A stretch of DNA of 49,391 nucleotides from an uncultured Cuneatibacter sp. (lineage in GTDB: Bacteria > Bacillota > Clostridia > Lachnospirales > Lachnospiraceae), in contig CAKQHB010000023.1 in the NCBI GenBank assembly GCA_934234215.1, positions 1-49,391 of the forward strand, written 5' to 3'. The position numbers and the translations under genes are program-made. Positions 15,641-25,118 of this stretch are shown in pieces. The notes beneath the pieces were generated by a model, which worked only from the letters and a program-made list of their open reading frames with translations, searched no databases and was not told the DNA's origin. The first letter of the stretch is position 1. Every line of letters starts with the position of its first letter.

Positions 15641-18526
15641 TTAATCGCTGACGACTGCGGAATTGCCGAGATCATAGGCGTCTCTTTCTGCAATCTCATC
15701 GTTTGTCAACGTGCCATACCAGAGCTTATAGACCTCATCTGCCAGATGTGCGTTGTTACCGGAAGTGTAACCATTTGGAATTGTGATGGATACTGAGATT
15801 TCCGGATCGTCATACGGTGCGAAACTGACAAACTGTGCATGCTCCGCTCGGGTCAGATCTTCCTGTGCGGAACCGGTCTTACCAGCCACCTCTACCGGGC
15901 AATCATCAAAATAGCCCTCGATCGTACCGCTCTTTACGACCTCACGCATTGCACTTGTCACGGTGCTCCAGGTATTTTCGGACAGCTCAATGGTAGATGC
16001 AACCTTCGGTTGGAACTCTTCCACCGTTTTTCCGGAAGAATCCTTGACCGAATCCACCAGACTCAGATCATACAGAGTGCCCTGATTTGCGATTGCTGTC
16101 ACATAACGGGACAGATTCATCGTCGTATATGCGTGTGTTCCCTGTCCGATGGCAGATGCGATGGATTCCTGATCGGAAATGTGCGGCGTGGACTCTGTCA
16201 TCTCAACGCCGGACTTCTGATCAAATCCAAACATCTTTGCGTACTTCGCAAGGGTATCAACACCCTGCGCGGAACTGATCGTTCCGTCTGCTGTCTCACT
16301 CAAGCGATAACCAACTTCATAGAAATAGTAGTTACAGGAACCGGCGAGCGCCGTCTGGGAATACACCCAGCCATGACCGTCATGATTCCAACAGGAAGGA
16401 GACGGTGTAACTTTCTCAAACAACACCGTACAGTTCACCAGTTCGGTCGGCGAAATCACGTTTTCTTCTAATCCTGCAATCAGCGTCAGCATCTTAAATG
16501 TAGAACCGGGCGCGATCGTTGACTGCGTTGCACGGTTAAACAGCGGAAGGGATTTATTCTCTAACAGAGACTGGTAATACGCCGCATCCACAGAACCGGA
16601 GAAATAGTTGTTGTCATAACTCGGATAGTTGACCAGGGATAAAATCTTACCGGTGTTGACATCTGTGATGACAACGCCTCCGGAACAGGGATCCAATGCC
16701 AGCTGACTCGGTGTGATCCGCAGCATGCGGATCTGCTCCCGAATAAAGTCATACGCGGTCTGCGCATTTCCATTCACAAGGCTGCTAACCGCCGCCTCAT
16801 CATAGGGCAGCACTTCCTGATAAAACAGTGCCGCACACACCTGATTTCCGGTGATCCGATTGTTTGTGATCAGATCATCATAGATCAGCTTTGCAAAATC
16901 TTTGTTGTCTTCCAGTGCTGCTAACATCTGGGATACCAGTGCTTCATACAGCTGCTCTGCGCTGGAATAACGATTCTCTGTCTCAATCTGAGAGACATCG
17001 ATCCATTCCTGCACAATTGCCTGACGTAAAAATGCCTGCAAGCTGATCTCGCGGTTTCGCCACTGCTGATAAACACTGTCCGAAGTATCAATATCCGAGG
17101 ATTTCAGCAATCCACTGTCTGTCAGCAGCCATTCAGAATACAGATAATCCATGTATGTCTGCATCGCTTCCGGAAGATCCGAATATGCAGCGGCATCTGC
17201 AGCTGTCAACTGTGTCCGAAGCGCATCTACCGTAGACTGATATTCTGCGGCAAACTGCTCGTACATCTGATGTTCTGCATCGGAAGCATCTGTATCGGAA
17301 AAACGATTCAGATCCAGCACATTGTTGCTGATCAGGTTCTGATACACCTGCTTAACACCAATGGGCGGATACTTCTGTTCCTCTTTTACCACATCATAAT
17401 TAACAAGGTTCTGCACGATAATGCCGGCGATCATCTGCTCCAACAGCTGATAAATGCCCACCTGCTTTTCAATGTCGATGTTCAGGTACACATCATTGCC
17501 CGGCTCTGCCTCATCTGTTGCCACAACGTCCAGAATCTGTCCCACGCTATCCAGATAAACCGTCTGAGAACCTTTCTTTCCCTGCAGATAAGACTCCATC
17601 GCTTCCTCGATACCGCCCTTACCGATCACATCGCCGGTCTGATAATCTGCATCGGGATAAGTTTCCTGCAGCGCTTCCAGCTCATCACTGTCCGCAACCT
17701 TCGTATAGCCAATGATGGAAGCGGCATACTCTCTGTAGGGATAAACACGCTTTGCATCCTCGGAAATAGAAAGACCTTCCACCTCGGAAGACAATTCCAT
17801 TGTTGCTGCCACCGTTTCCTGACTCACATCTATCGCAAGGTTGATGGACTGGTACTTGCTGTACGCAGTCAGTGTCAGCTTATAGCGGATATTCAGCACC
17901 TGCAGGATCTGCTTGTTTGTCAGAAGAGGCAGCATTTCCTGCTTATCCTCTGTCTGCCATCTGCTGAAATAATACTTACTCTCCAGAAAGTCAATGATCT
18001 CCTCCGCTGTGTACGAATAGACATCAATCCCCTCTTTTTCCAGCTTCTGCTCAATGTATGACTTGCCCATCAAGTCGATCAGGAAGCGGCGGATTCTGGA
18101 CGTAGACTGCGTACTGAATTCGAACTTTCCTGTCGTCTCATTTACCTGAATCGGAATTTCCATCACCATTGTCTCGTCCATCTGGTCGATGAGATTGGAA
18201 ATTTTCAGTGCTGCTGTATTTTTTGCCTGATGTGTCTTATACGCGCCGGTATCCCGGAACGCGATATCATAAACAACTTCATTTCCCGCCAGAAGCTTAC
18301 CGTTGCAATCGTAAATATTGCCACGCACACCGCTCTGCGGAATCTCCGCCAACGTCTTTTGGACATAGTTCTCCTGATACGTCTCGCCATCCAAAATCTG
18401 CAGTTGAAACAGTCTGCCTACCAGCACACAGAATAGAATGACGATCGCCATCGCCAACGGAAACAGTCTGGAATGAAGCATCTGTCGGAAAAAATCGCCT
18501 ATGATCTCAAACAATTCCTTAAACAA
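15641..18526 (-). CDS. mrdA: Class B penicillin-binding protein 2 (elongation transpeptidase)
   Basis: Cross-links peptidoglycan with RodA in the elongasome. The 961 residues have one N-terminal membrane anchor (about 21-40), the dimerisation domain starting with SGVRGNIYDCNGK (65-77), and the transpeptidase domain with STFK (675-678), SCN (730-732) and KTGS (883-886), so the active site is complete. Between the two domains lies an extra, mostly helical, acidic segment of roughly 250 residues (about 357-605) that ordinary PBP2 proteins (about 600-700 residues) lack. The start is TTG with GAGGG upstream, overlapping the mreD stop by 8 bases; no good ATG exists near. mreC, mreD and rodA in the same block support the PBP2 assignment over PBP3. 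Confidence 0.92.
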   Translation of the reverse strand: MFKELFEIIGDFFRQMLHSRLFPLAMAIVILFCVLVGRLFQLQILDGETYQENYVQKTLAEIPQSGVRGNIYDCNGKLLAGNEVVYDIAFRDTGAYKTHQAKNTAALKISNLIDQMDETMVMEIPIQVNETTGKFEFSTQSTSRIRRFLIDLMGKSYIEQKLEKEGIDVYSYTAEEIIDFLESKYYFSRWQTEDKQEMLPLLTNKQILQVLNIRYKLTLTAYSKYQSINLAIDVSQETVAATMELSSEVEGLSISEDAKRVYPYREYAASIIGYTKVADSDELEALQETYPDADYQTGDVIGKGGIEEAMESYLQGKKGSQTVYLDSVGQILDVVATDEAEPGNDVYLNIDIEKQVGIYQLLEQMIAGIIVQNLVNYDVVKEEQKYPPIGVKQVYQNLISNNVLDLNRFSDTDASDAEHQMYEQFAAEYQSTVDALRTQLTAADAAAYSDLPEAMQTYMDYLYSEWLLTDSGLLKSSDIDTSDSVYQQWRNREISLQAFLRQAIVQEWIDVSQIETENRYSSAEQLYEALVSQMLAALEDNKDFAKLIYDDLITNNRITGNQVCAALFYQEVLPYDEAAVSSLVNGNAQTAYDFIREQIRMLRITPSQLALDPCSGGVVITDVNTGKILSLVNYPSYDNNYFSGSVDAAYYQSLLENKSLPLFNRATQSTIAPGSTFKMLTLIAGLEENVISPTELVNCTVLFEKVTPSPSCWNHDGHGWVYSQTALAGSCNYYFYEVGYRLSETADGTISSAQGVDTLAKYAKMFGFDQKSGVEMTESTPHISDQESIASAIGQGTHAYTTMNLSRYVTAIANQGTLYDLSLVDSVKDSSGKTVEEFQPKVASTIELSENTWSTVTSAMREVVKSGTIEGYFDDCPVEVAGKTGSAQEDLTRAEHAQFVSFAPYDDPEISVSITIPNGYTSGNNAHLADEVYKLWYGTLTNDEIAERDAYDLGNSAVVSD

Positions 18527-19043
18527 ACTTAATATCCCTCTTTCTTCTCCGGCGGGTTGTCAGCTCATGACTGATGTACATGAGAATCCCGTACACAAAA
18601 ATCGTGAAAATCAGTGTAATAACCAGCTCCGGCATCATGCTCCTGGAAAGGTAGGATGCAAAATCCAGCTTTCCGCGCACGAGGTAATGGAACACAAATA
18701 CATAGATTCCATATAAGATCTCGTCCATGATGCAAAGTCCCATGGGAATCAGGATCAGATCCTCTGTCAGGAACCGCTTCAAAAGCCCGTTCAGATAGCC
18801 GATGTACAGATAGATCAGACCATAAAATCCGATGATTCCGCCGCCTGCCACATCCAACAAAAGTCCGCTGATCAGTCCGACTGCCATGCCCTCTCGTCTG
18901 CCCTTCAGGATGGCAAATGTCATCGTCACAATGAGCAACAGGTTTGGCACGGAAGACAAAAACGGAATCATGGGAAGAACCGTCGTCTGCAGCAAGAAGC
19001 CAAGCAGGATAGATACTCCTGCAAATACGCATTCTACTAACAT
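18519..19043 (-). CDS. mreD: Rod shape-determining protein MreD
   Basis: Integral membrane component of the elongasome linking MreC, RodA and PBP2. The 174 residues have five or six spans, an early LLQTTVLPMIPFLSSVPNLLLI and the family-typical GLISGLLLDVAGGGIIGFYGLIYLYIGYL region, here quoted in parts: GLLLDVAGG followed by GFYGL. The C-terminus is strongly basic (TTRRRRKRDIK). The ATG 9 bases after AGGAG is preferred over the in-frame GTG 6 bases earlier. It lies 13 bases after mreC and overlaps the PBP2 gene. Confidence 0.9.
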   Translation of the reverse strand: MLVECVFAGVSILLGFLLQTTVLPMIPFLSSVPNLLLIVTMTFAILKGRREGMAVGLISGLLLDVAGGGIIGFYGLIYLYIGYLNGLLKRFLTEDLILIPMGLCIMDEILYGIYVFVFHYLVRGKLDFASYLSRSMMPELVITLIFTIFVYGILMYISHELTTRRRRKRDIKFV

Positions 19044-19056
19044 ATGCACTTACTCC

Positions 19057-19923
19057 TTAATTTTCTGGGTCTTGTTTTAACAGCGATGTTTTCGTCGTCT
19101 GGATCACCAGTACTTCTCTCAGGTGTTCAAAATCCACCGCAGGGATCAGATGTCCGGACTTCGTCAGATTGTTCGTATCTTTCTGAATGTCCGCAGCCGT
19201 TCCAATCACAATACCCTCCAGATATTTGCTGGATACATTGGATGTCACAATCTGAGAACCATCCTCGATTGCGGCATCCTGATCAATATAGCTGAGATCC
19301 ACATAACCTTCTGATGCCGAAGATCGGTTGCCGGACACAATGCAGGTATCTAATGTCTCTGCAAGCATACCGCTAACACGGCTCGTGTTATCTAACAGCG
19401 TCTGTACGGTCGCACTGTGCAGCGCCACATTTGAGATAATTCCCACAAGACCATCTCCGGAGATTACCGTCTGATCCACCTCGATACCGTCCGCACTGCC
19501 CTTGTTGATCGTGAATTGGTAGCTCGTATTCACGGCACTCTTTGCCACGATCACAGCGCCAATCATGTCATACTGATCGTATGACTCCTGCATTCCAAGC
19601 AATCCCTGCAGTCGCTCTAACTCCGACAGATTCGCCTGATAACGGGACATCTGATCCCGCAGAGAGGAATTTTCCTCTTTTAACTGCTCATTCTCCGCCA
19701 AAGCATCCTGCAGCGAAACCCGCTCTTTCGTCAGGTTCGAAAAAAATCCGCCGACCTCGTTGATGCCGGTCTGCAGCGGCACGATCACTACCCCCACTGC
19801 CGTTCGGACAACTGAGCCATATCCGGAGCGGAAATAGCTGACCCCGATTGAAAGCAGACAGATGATCGTTAAGATCAATAAGATAATTCTTGGTCGAAAT
19901 TGTGGGTTCCATTGTTTCTTCAT
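19057..19923 (-). CDS. mreC: Rod shape-determining protein MreC
   Basis: Bitopic elongasome protein that bridges the cytoplasmic filament and periplasmic PBP2. The 288 residues have one N-terminal span (about 12-30), a coiled coil (about 65-110, VSLQDALAENEQLKEENSSL) and the two-lobed beta-barrel core with GLVGIISNV and ending in LREVLVIQ. The gene starts 2 bases after the radC stop, with its ribosome site inside radC. In most Firmicutes mreB lies between radC and mreC; here it does not. Confidence 0.94.
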   Translation of the reverse strand: MKKQWNPQFRPRIILLILTIICLLSIGVSYFRSGYGSVVRTAVGVVIVPLQTGINEVGGFFSNLTKERVSLQDALAENEQLKEENSSLRDQMSRYQANLSELERLQGLLGMQESYDQYDMIGAVIVAKSAVNTSYQFTINKGSADGIEVDQTVISGDGLVGIISNVALHSATVQTLLDNTSRVSGMLAETLDTCIVSGNRSSASEGYVDLSYIDQDAAIEDGSQIVTSNVSSKYLEGIVIGTAADIQKDTNNLTKSGHLIPAVDFEHLREVLVIQTTKTSLLKQDPEN

Positions 19924-19925
19924 GA

Positions 19926-20597
19926 TTAAAGAAGTCCTCGTTCTTTCATACTGACAAAGCTCTGATCTCCCATCACAAGATGATCCATCAAAGTAATTCC
20001 GATCAGAGCACCGGCATCCCGAATCCGCGCTGTCATGTGAAGATCCTCCCTGCTGGGTTCCGGATCTCCGCTGGGATGATTATGCAGCAGCACAATGCGC
20101 ACCGCCTGATTGCGCAGCGCCTCGATGTAGATCTCCCGCGGGGACGCCAGTGATGCATTCACCGTCCCCTTTGAGATAACCACTTCTCTGATCCTCTGGT
20201 TTTTGTTGTTGAGCAGCACCAGCAGCAGATGCTCCTGCGTCAGGTGCCGCATATCTTCCATGTAATACTCGGCAATCTCCTGCGGACTGCCGAATGTCGG
20301 TCCGCGCTGGACCTTCGCCTTATAAATCCGTCTGGACAGCTCTCCGATACAGGAAAGCTTGATGGCCTTCACCCGTCCGATTCCGCGGATGCTGCGAAGC
20401 TCCGCCATCGACAGATGCAGCAATCCCAAAATCCCCGGATCTGTTCCGGGCAGCGCCAGCACCTGTTCCGCCAGATCCGTTGCGCTCATTCCCGGTCCGC
20501 CGGTCTGTAGGATCACAGCAAGCAGCTCTGCATCGGAAAGTGCGCCGGGTCCCTGAGCTTCGCATCGTTCATAAGGTCTTTGTTCTGTCTGGTTCAT
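19926..20597 (-). CDS. radC: RadC family JAB-domain protein
   Basis: The RadC/YicR family has an N-terminal helix-hairpin-helix and a C-terminal JAB1/MPN metalloprotease-like domain. Its cellular role is unsettled, and the historic link to DNA repair is doubtful. The 223 residues contain RPYERC and GPGALSDAELLAVIL, the hairpin SIRGIGRVKA, and the JAMM metal site HNHPSGDPEPSREDL with a Glu upstream. The start ATG is 3 bases from an AAGGGGA site; the longer in-frame reading lacks support. It sits ahead of mreC as in many Firmicutes. Confidence 0.93.
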   Translation of the reverse strand: MNQTEQRPYERCEAQGPGALSDAELLAVILQTGGPGMSATDLAEQVLALPGTDPGILGLLHLSMAELRSIRGIGRVKAIKLSCIGELSRRIYKAKVQRGPTFGSPQEIAEYYMEDMRHLTQEHLLLVLLNNKNQRIREVVISKGTVNASLASPREIYIEALRNQAVRIVLLHNHPSGDPEPSREDLHMTARIRDAGALIGITLMDHLVMGDQSFVSMKERGLL

Positions 20598-20646
20598 AAC
20601 TTCCCCTTCTACTCTCCAGGTACGAAAAGGAAATTTAAGCAATATT

Positions 20647-21930
20647 TTAGCACAGTTTCAGACCTGCATCAACCAATTTCTGAAGAGACATCAGGATACC
20701 AAACTTCGCGTGATACCAAGTCAGACCACCCTGAAAATAAGCTGCATACGGCGGACGCAGCGGACCATCTGCAGAAAGCTCGATGGAAGATCCCTGCACG
20801 AAAGCGCCTGCTGCCATAATAACCGGCGCATCATAACCAGGCATGTCCCACGGCTCCGGCGTTACATAGCTGTCCACCGGCGCTGCCGCCTGAATGCCCT
20901 GACAAAATGCAACAAGCTGATCCGGATTTTCAAAGATCACCTGCTGAATGATATCATAGCGCGTCTCACTGCTTCCGGGAATCACCTGATAACCTAACTT
21001 CTCATAAACATTTGCTGCAAAGATCGCACCCTTTTCTGCTCCTGCCACAACGGTCGGTGCCAGGAAAAATCCCTGATAGAAGCTCGGCAGGATACCCAGA
21101 TTTGCACCAACCTCCTGTCCAAGACCCGGTGCGCTCAGACGATAGGCACACTGCTCTACGCATGCCTTTGTACCACAGATATATCCGCCGATGGGAGCCA
21201 GTCCGCCGCCCGGATTCTTGATCAGGGAACCAACGATCATGTCCGCTCCAAAATCCGACGGCTCAACGGTCTGGACGAATTCACCGTAGCAGTTATCTAC
21301 CATACAGATCAGATCCGGCTTGATCTCCTTCATGAATCGGATCAGCTCTCCGATCCGCTCACTGGAAAGCGTCGGTCTGGAGGAATATCCTCTGGAACGC
21401 TGAATCGTTGCTAACTTTGTCTGCGGTCCGATTGCCTTGCGGATGCCCTCCCAGTCAAAGGAACCATCCGGCAGCAGATCTACCTGTGCGTAAGACACAC
21501 CATACTCTCTCAGAGAACCGGGGGACTGACGAATTCCGATCACTTCCTCCAGTGTATCATACGGTTTTCCCACCGGCGACAGAATTTCATCGCCCGGTCT
21601 GACATTTGCAGACAGTGCAACCGCCAGTGCATGGGTACCGCATGTAATCTGCGGGCGTACCAGCGCAGCTTCTGTGTGGAACGTATCTGCATAGACCTGC
21701 TCCAGTGTCTCACGACCGTCATCGTTGTAGCCATAACCGGTCGTTGCCGCAAAATGGCGGTCGCTGACCCGGTTTTTCTGCAGTGCAGAAAGTACCTTCA
21801 ACTGATTATACTCCGCAATCTGATCGATCTGCTCAAAACGCGGCTCCAGCTCTTTTAAAATCGGTTCACAGAAATTCAGAACCTCCTCGGAGATTCCAAG
21901 TCCCTGATACATTTCTCTCGTTGTACTCAT
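20647..21930 (-). CDS. PLP-dependent methionine gamma-lyase-like protein (YnbB family)
   Basis: Fold-type I PLP enzyme of the Cys/Met metabolism superfamily, in the group also labelled aluminium resistance protein. Its reaction in vivo is not established. The 427 residues hold the probable Schiff-base lysine K238 in GSLIKNPGGG, the cofactor Asp in MVDNCYGEF (210-218), and ITCGTHALAVAL (95-106), which binds the PLP phosphate. The protein is full length. The start overlaps the miaA stop as ATGA, with GAGGA upstream. The miaA-ynbB pairing is also seen in other Firmicutes. The gap to radC is 49 bases. Confidence 0.85.
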   Translation of the reverse strand: MSTTREMYQGLGISEEVLNFCEPILKELEPRFEQIDQIAEYNQLKVLSALQKNRVSDRHFAATTGYGYNDDGRETLEQVYADTFHTEAALVRPQITCGTHALAVALSANVRPGDEILSPVGKPYDTLEEVIGIRQSPGSLREYGVSYAQVDLLPDGSFDWEGIRKAIGPQTKLATIQRSRGYSSRPTLSSERIGELIRFMKEIKPDLICMVDNCYGEFVQTVEPSDFGADMIVGSLIKNPGGGLAPIGGYICGTKACVEQCAYRLSAPGLGQEVGANLGILPSFYQGFFLAPTVVAGAEKGAIFAANVYEKLGYQVIPGSSETRYDIIQQVIFENPDQLVAFCQGIQAAAPVDSYVTPEPWDMPGYDAPVIMAAGAFVQGSSIELSADGPLRPPYAAYFQGGLTWYHAKFGILMSLQKLVDAGLKLC

Positions 21931-22898
21931 TCGTTTTCAGTCCTCTTTTCTATTCCTTTTTCCTTGCAGAAGGCGAGCATTGCCTCCACGATTTTTTCCG
22001 GATCATTGTCGTAATTTTGTACTGGAATCCAGGTGATATCCCGCACATGATGAAACCAGGTCAACTGCCGTTTTGCAAAATGTCTTGTGTCTCGCTTCAA
22101 AGTATATACCACATCCTCCAGCGTTCCTTCTCCGGAAAGATACGGGAACAGCTCTTTATAACCCAGCCCCTGCATGGACACATCTGTTGCCCTTAGCCCT
22201 GCATCTTTCAGACGTCTGACTTCCTCCAGCAGACCCGCTTCCATCATCGCATCCACCCTTCGGTCGATTCGATCATACAGCACCGCCCGATCATTGTCCA
22301 ACACAAAATAGCAAAACCGGTAAGGTGATTCCTTCTGCTTCTGTTCTTGGTTATGCACAGAGATGGGCTTTCCGGTCTGATGATAAAATTCCAGTGCCCG
22401 GATCACCCGCTTTTGATTATTGGCATGAATCGCTTCGGCAGATTCCGGATCGCACTTTCTTAGCATCTCGTGAAGATACTCCGCACCTTTTTCCGCCGAC
22501 AGCTGCTCTAACTCCGCCCGGTATCCGTCTTCCGCACCGGAATCTGTAAAATCAATGTCATACAGCACCGACTGAATGTAAAATCCGGTTCCTCCTACAA
22601 GGATCGGGATATGTCCTCTCCCGTAGATTTCCGACATCGCCTGCTTCGCCATCTGCTGAAACCGGGTTACATCAAAATTTTCCGTTGGGTCCAGCACATC
22701 GATCAGATGATGGGGCACTCCCTGCATCTCCTCCGGGCGGATCTTTGCGGAACCGATGTCCATCCCGCGATACACCTGCATGGAATCTGCACTGATAATC
22801 TCTCCATCTAACGCCTTCGCCAATCCGATAGACGCTGCTGTTTTTCCTACCGCAGTCGGTCCTGCCAGAATAATCAACGGCTTTTTCTCCTCTGCCAT
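21927..22898 (-). CDS. miaA: tRNA dimethylallyltransferase
   Basis: Adds a dimethylallyl group to N6 of A37 in tRNAs reading UNN codons, making i6A, the substrate of MiaB encoded upstream. The 323 residues have P-loop GPTAVGKT (13-20), ISADSMQVYRGMDIGSAK (35-52), GVPHHLIDV (60-68) and GGTGFYIQ (102-109), all family signatures. AKRQLTWFH marks the C-terminal tRNA-binding part. AAAGGAGG lies 6 bases before the ATG. MutL is 19 bases upstream, so the mutS-mutL-miaA order common in bacteria is kept. Confidence 0.97.
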   Translation of the reverse strand: MAEEKKPLIILAGPTAVGKTAASIGLAKALDGEIISADSMQVYRGMDIGSAKIRPEEMQGVPHHLIDVLDPTENFDVTRFQQMAKQAMSEIYGRGHIPILVGGTGFYIQSVLYDIDFTDSGAEDGYRAELEQLSAEKGAEYLHEMLRKCDPESAEAIHANNQKRVIRALEFYHQTGKPISVHNQEQKQKESPYRFCYFVLDNDRAVLYDRIDRRVDAMMEAGLLEEVRRLKDAGLRATDVSMQGLGYKELFPYLSGEGTLEDVVYTLKRDTRHFAKRQLTWFHHVRDITWIPVQNYDNDPEKIVEAMLAFCKEKGIEKRTENE

Positions 22899-22917
22899 GC
22901 GATCCCTCCTTTCTGCT

Positions 22918-25059
22918 TTATACGATTCTCTTAAACTTTTTCTCTAACTCATATTTGCTCATCGTGATGAGCGTTGGACGTCCGTGGGGACACGCATAGG
23001 GATTTTCCAGCGTCATAAGCTGGTCAATCAATGCATCCGCCTCCTCGAAGGACATAGCGTGATTGCCTTTTACCGCTGCTTTGCAGGAGATGGATGCCGC
23101 TTTATCTAAGAGCGTTTCCGGTGTCAGCTGTCCCTCCGCCACCAGTCCGTCCAAAATCTCAATAAACAGCTTCTTTGTATCCAGTCCCAAAAGATCCGAC
23201 GGTATTGCACTGATGGCATATTCCTTTCCGCCAAAATACGAAATCTCATAGCCAAGCTCATAAAAGCTGTCGTGGTATTCTTTCAAGATCTCCATTTCTC
23301 GATCCGATACTGTGAGAATGACCGGCGGGCTGACCGCCTGACTGTAATTTCCCGTGCGGTCTTTCAGGCGAGCAATGTTTCTCTCATACAGCACTTTCTC
23401 ATGCGCCGCATGCTGATCCATGATGAACAGCTTGTCTTCATACTGGATCAGCCAATAAGTATCAAACAGTTGTCCGATCAGCCGGTGCTTTGCCCGTGCT
23501 TTCTCCGATAATAACCTTCCGTCAAACAAATCCAACTGCTCCGGCTGCGGCGCTGTCTCTTCTTTCCCGGAAAAATCTGCTGCAGGCAGCTGCAAGTTTC
23601 CGTTATCCTGCGGCTCCTGCACCGGCTGTTGTACGGACTCCTGCGCAGCCTGCTGCGGCATGGCAGCTTCTGTTTCCGCCTTCCCTGCAGGAGCTGGCGC
23701 AGGTATCTCAAATGGCAGCATGCCTTCACTTGCCGCAGCAGACGCTTCTGCAGCTGTCTTTGCAGGAGCTGCGACCGAAACTTTCGGCGCAGGCGTCACT
23801 GCCTGATACGTGGACGATGCATTTCCGGAAAAACCGCTGCGATACGCGGACGGCTGTTCCCGCACCTGCATCGCATCCGGCCGCACGCCGGTATAAAACC
23901 GATTGCCGGAGAAAACAGGCTTTGCGTCTTTCTTTTCTCCAAAGTTCGCCAGCTCTTTCAGACGCTCCGCACTCAGCGCTTTTCGCTCAAAAGGCTCCGC
24001 GCCGATACGTCCCTTCTCCGCAGGCGCTTCCTCCTCTTTCACAAGAGAGACTTCCGGAATAAATTCTTTTTGTTCCAGTCCCGCGCGGATTGTCTGATAA
24101 AACACCTGATACAGCGCTTCCTCCTTGCGGAAACGCAGTTCCATCTTCGTTGGATGAACATTTACATCCAAATATGCCGCCGGAATCGTCAGATGCAGTA
24201 CCACAAACGGATACCGGTGCTGCATCATAAATGGCTTATATGCATCTTCGATTGCCTTTGCAATCAGACGACTGTGGATATAGCGCCCATTGATAAAGTA
24301 ATACTCAAATGTGCGGTTTCCTCTGGAAATCACAGGCTTCCCCAAAAAGCCGTGAATCTGAATCTGTTCTTCTTCCAGATCCACCGACACCGGCAGTACA
24401 TTCGCCGCGATTTCCCGTCCAAACGTCGCATAGATGATATCCTTCAGCTTTCCATTGCCCGATGTGTTCAATTTTGTCTGTCCATTCTGGATCAGACGGA
24501 TCGACACATCCGGATGAGACAGCGCCATATGCTGCACAAGATCTGCAATATAGCTGCCCTCTGTTGCCGGAGATTTCAGAAACTTTCGTCTTGCCGGAGT
24601 GTTAAAAAACAGATTGCGCACCAGCATTGTCGTGCCGTCCGGTGCACCGATGGGCGTATTCTCCTTTTCTTCGCCGCCCTCGATGCGATACGATGTTCCA
24701 TTCACCGCATCGGATGTTTTCGTGATCAACTCTACCTGTGCAACTGCCGCGATACTGCTGAGCGCCTCACCCCGGAATCCAAGAGAAGTTACTGTCATCA
24801 GATCGATCGCCTGGCGGATCTTACTTGTAGTATGTCTGTGAAACGCCAGCGGAATCTGCTCTGCCTCGATTCCACAGCCATTGTCTGTCACGCGGATCAG
24901 ACTGATCCCACCGTCTTTTGTCTCTACCGTCACAGCCGTTGCTCCTGCATCAATGGCATTTTCCAAAAGCTCCTTCACCACAGAAGCAGGTCGCTCAATG
25001 ACTTCTCCGGCTGCGATCTGATTAATCGTCGCCTGATCCAGCTCTACGATTGTCGGCAT
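22918..25059 (-). CDS. mutL: DNA mismatch repair protein MutL
   Basis: GHKL ATPase that couples MutS mismatch recognition to strand incision. The 713 residues start with the family opening VELDQATINQIAAGEVIERP. ATPase motifs ENAIDAGA and DNGCGI and the GFRGEAL lid are intact. A long linker rich in Ala, Pro and Gln (about 335-525) follows. The C-terminal domain has DQHAAHEKVLYE, the endonuclease motif found in MutL of organisms without MutH, and ACPHGRP near the end. MutL is therefore expected to be the nicking enzyme. The ATG with GGGAG upstream is chosen over a start 13 codons earlier. Confidence 0.97.
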   Translation of the reverse strand: MPTIVELDQATINQIAAGEVIERPASVVKELLENAIDAGATAVTVETKDGGISLIRVTDNGCGIEAEQIPLAFHRHTTSKIRQAIDLMTVTSLGFRGEALSSIAAVAQVELITKTSDAVNGTSYRIEGGEEKENTPIGAPDGTTMLVRNLFFNTPARRKFLKSPATEGSYIADLVQHMALSHPDVSIRLIQNGQTKLNTSGNGKLKDIIYATFGREIAANVLPVSVDLEEEQIQIHGFLGKPVISRGNRTFEYYFINGRYIHSRLIAKAIEDAYKPFMMQHRYPFVVLHLTIPAAYLDVNVHPTKMELRFRKEEALYQVFYQTIRAGLEQKEFIPEVSLVKEEEAPAEKGRIGAEPFERKALSAERLKELANFGEKKDAKPVFSGNRFYTGVRPDAMQVREQPSAYRSGFSGNASSTYQAVTPAPKVSVAAPAKTAAEASAAASEGMLPFEIPAPAPAGKAETEAAMPQQAAQESVQQPVQEPQDNGNLQLPAADFSGKEETAPQPEQLDLFDGRLLSEKARAKHRLIGQLFDTYWLIQYEDKLFIMDQHAAHEKVLYERNIARLKDRTGNYSQAVSPPVILTVSDREMEILKEYHDSFYELGYEISYFGGKEYAISAIPSDLLGLDTKKLFIEILDGLVAEGQLTPETLLDKAASISCKAAVKGNHAMSFEEADALIDQLMTLENPYACPHGRPTLITMSKYELEKKFKRIV

Positions 25060-25118
25060 TCTCTCTCCCTTCCGCTGTGAATGCACCTTGTCGCTCACAG
25101 CCGCACTCTTCTACAAAA

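Noticed and set aside
23629..25080. Plus-strand open frame of 483 codons opposite mutL
   Set aside because: It is the antisense of a clear mutL gene. The text is rich in Arg, Cys, His and Ile/Leu without any domain, and no ribosome site precedes it.
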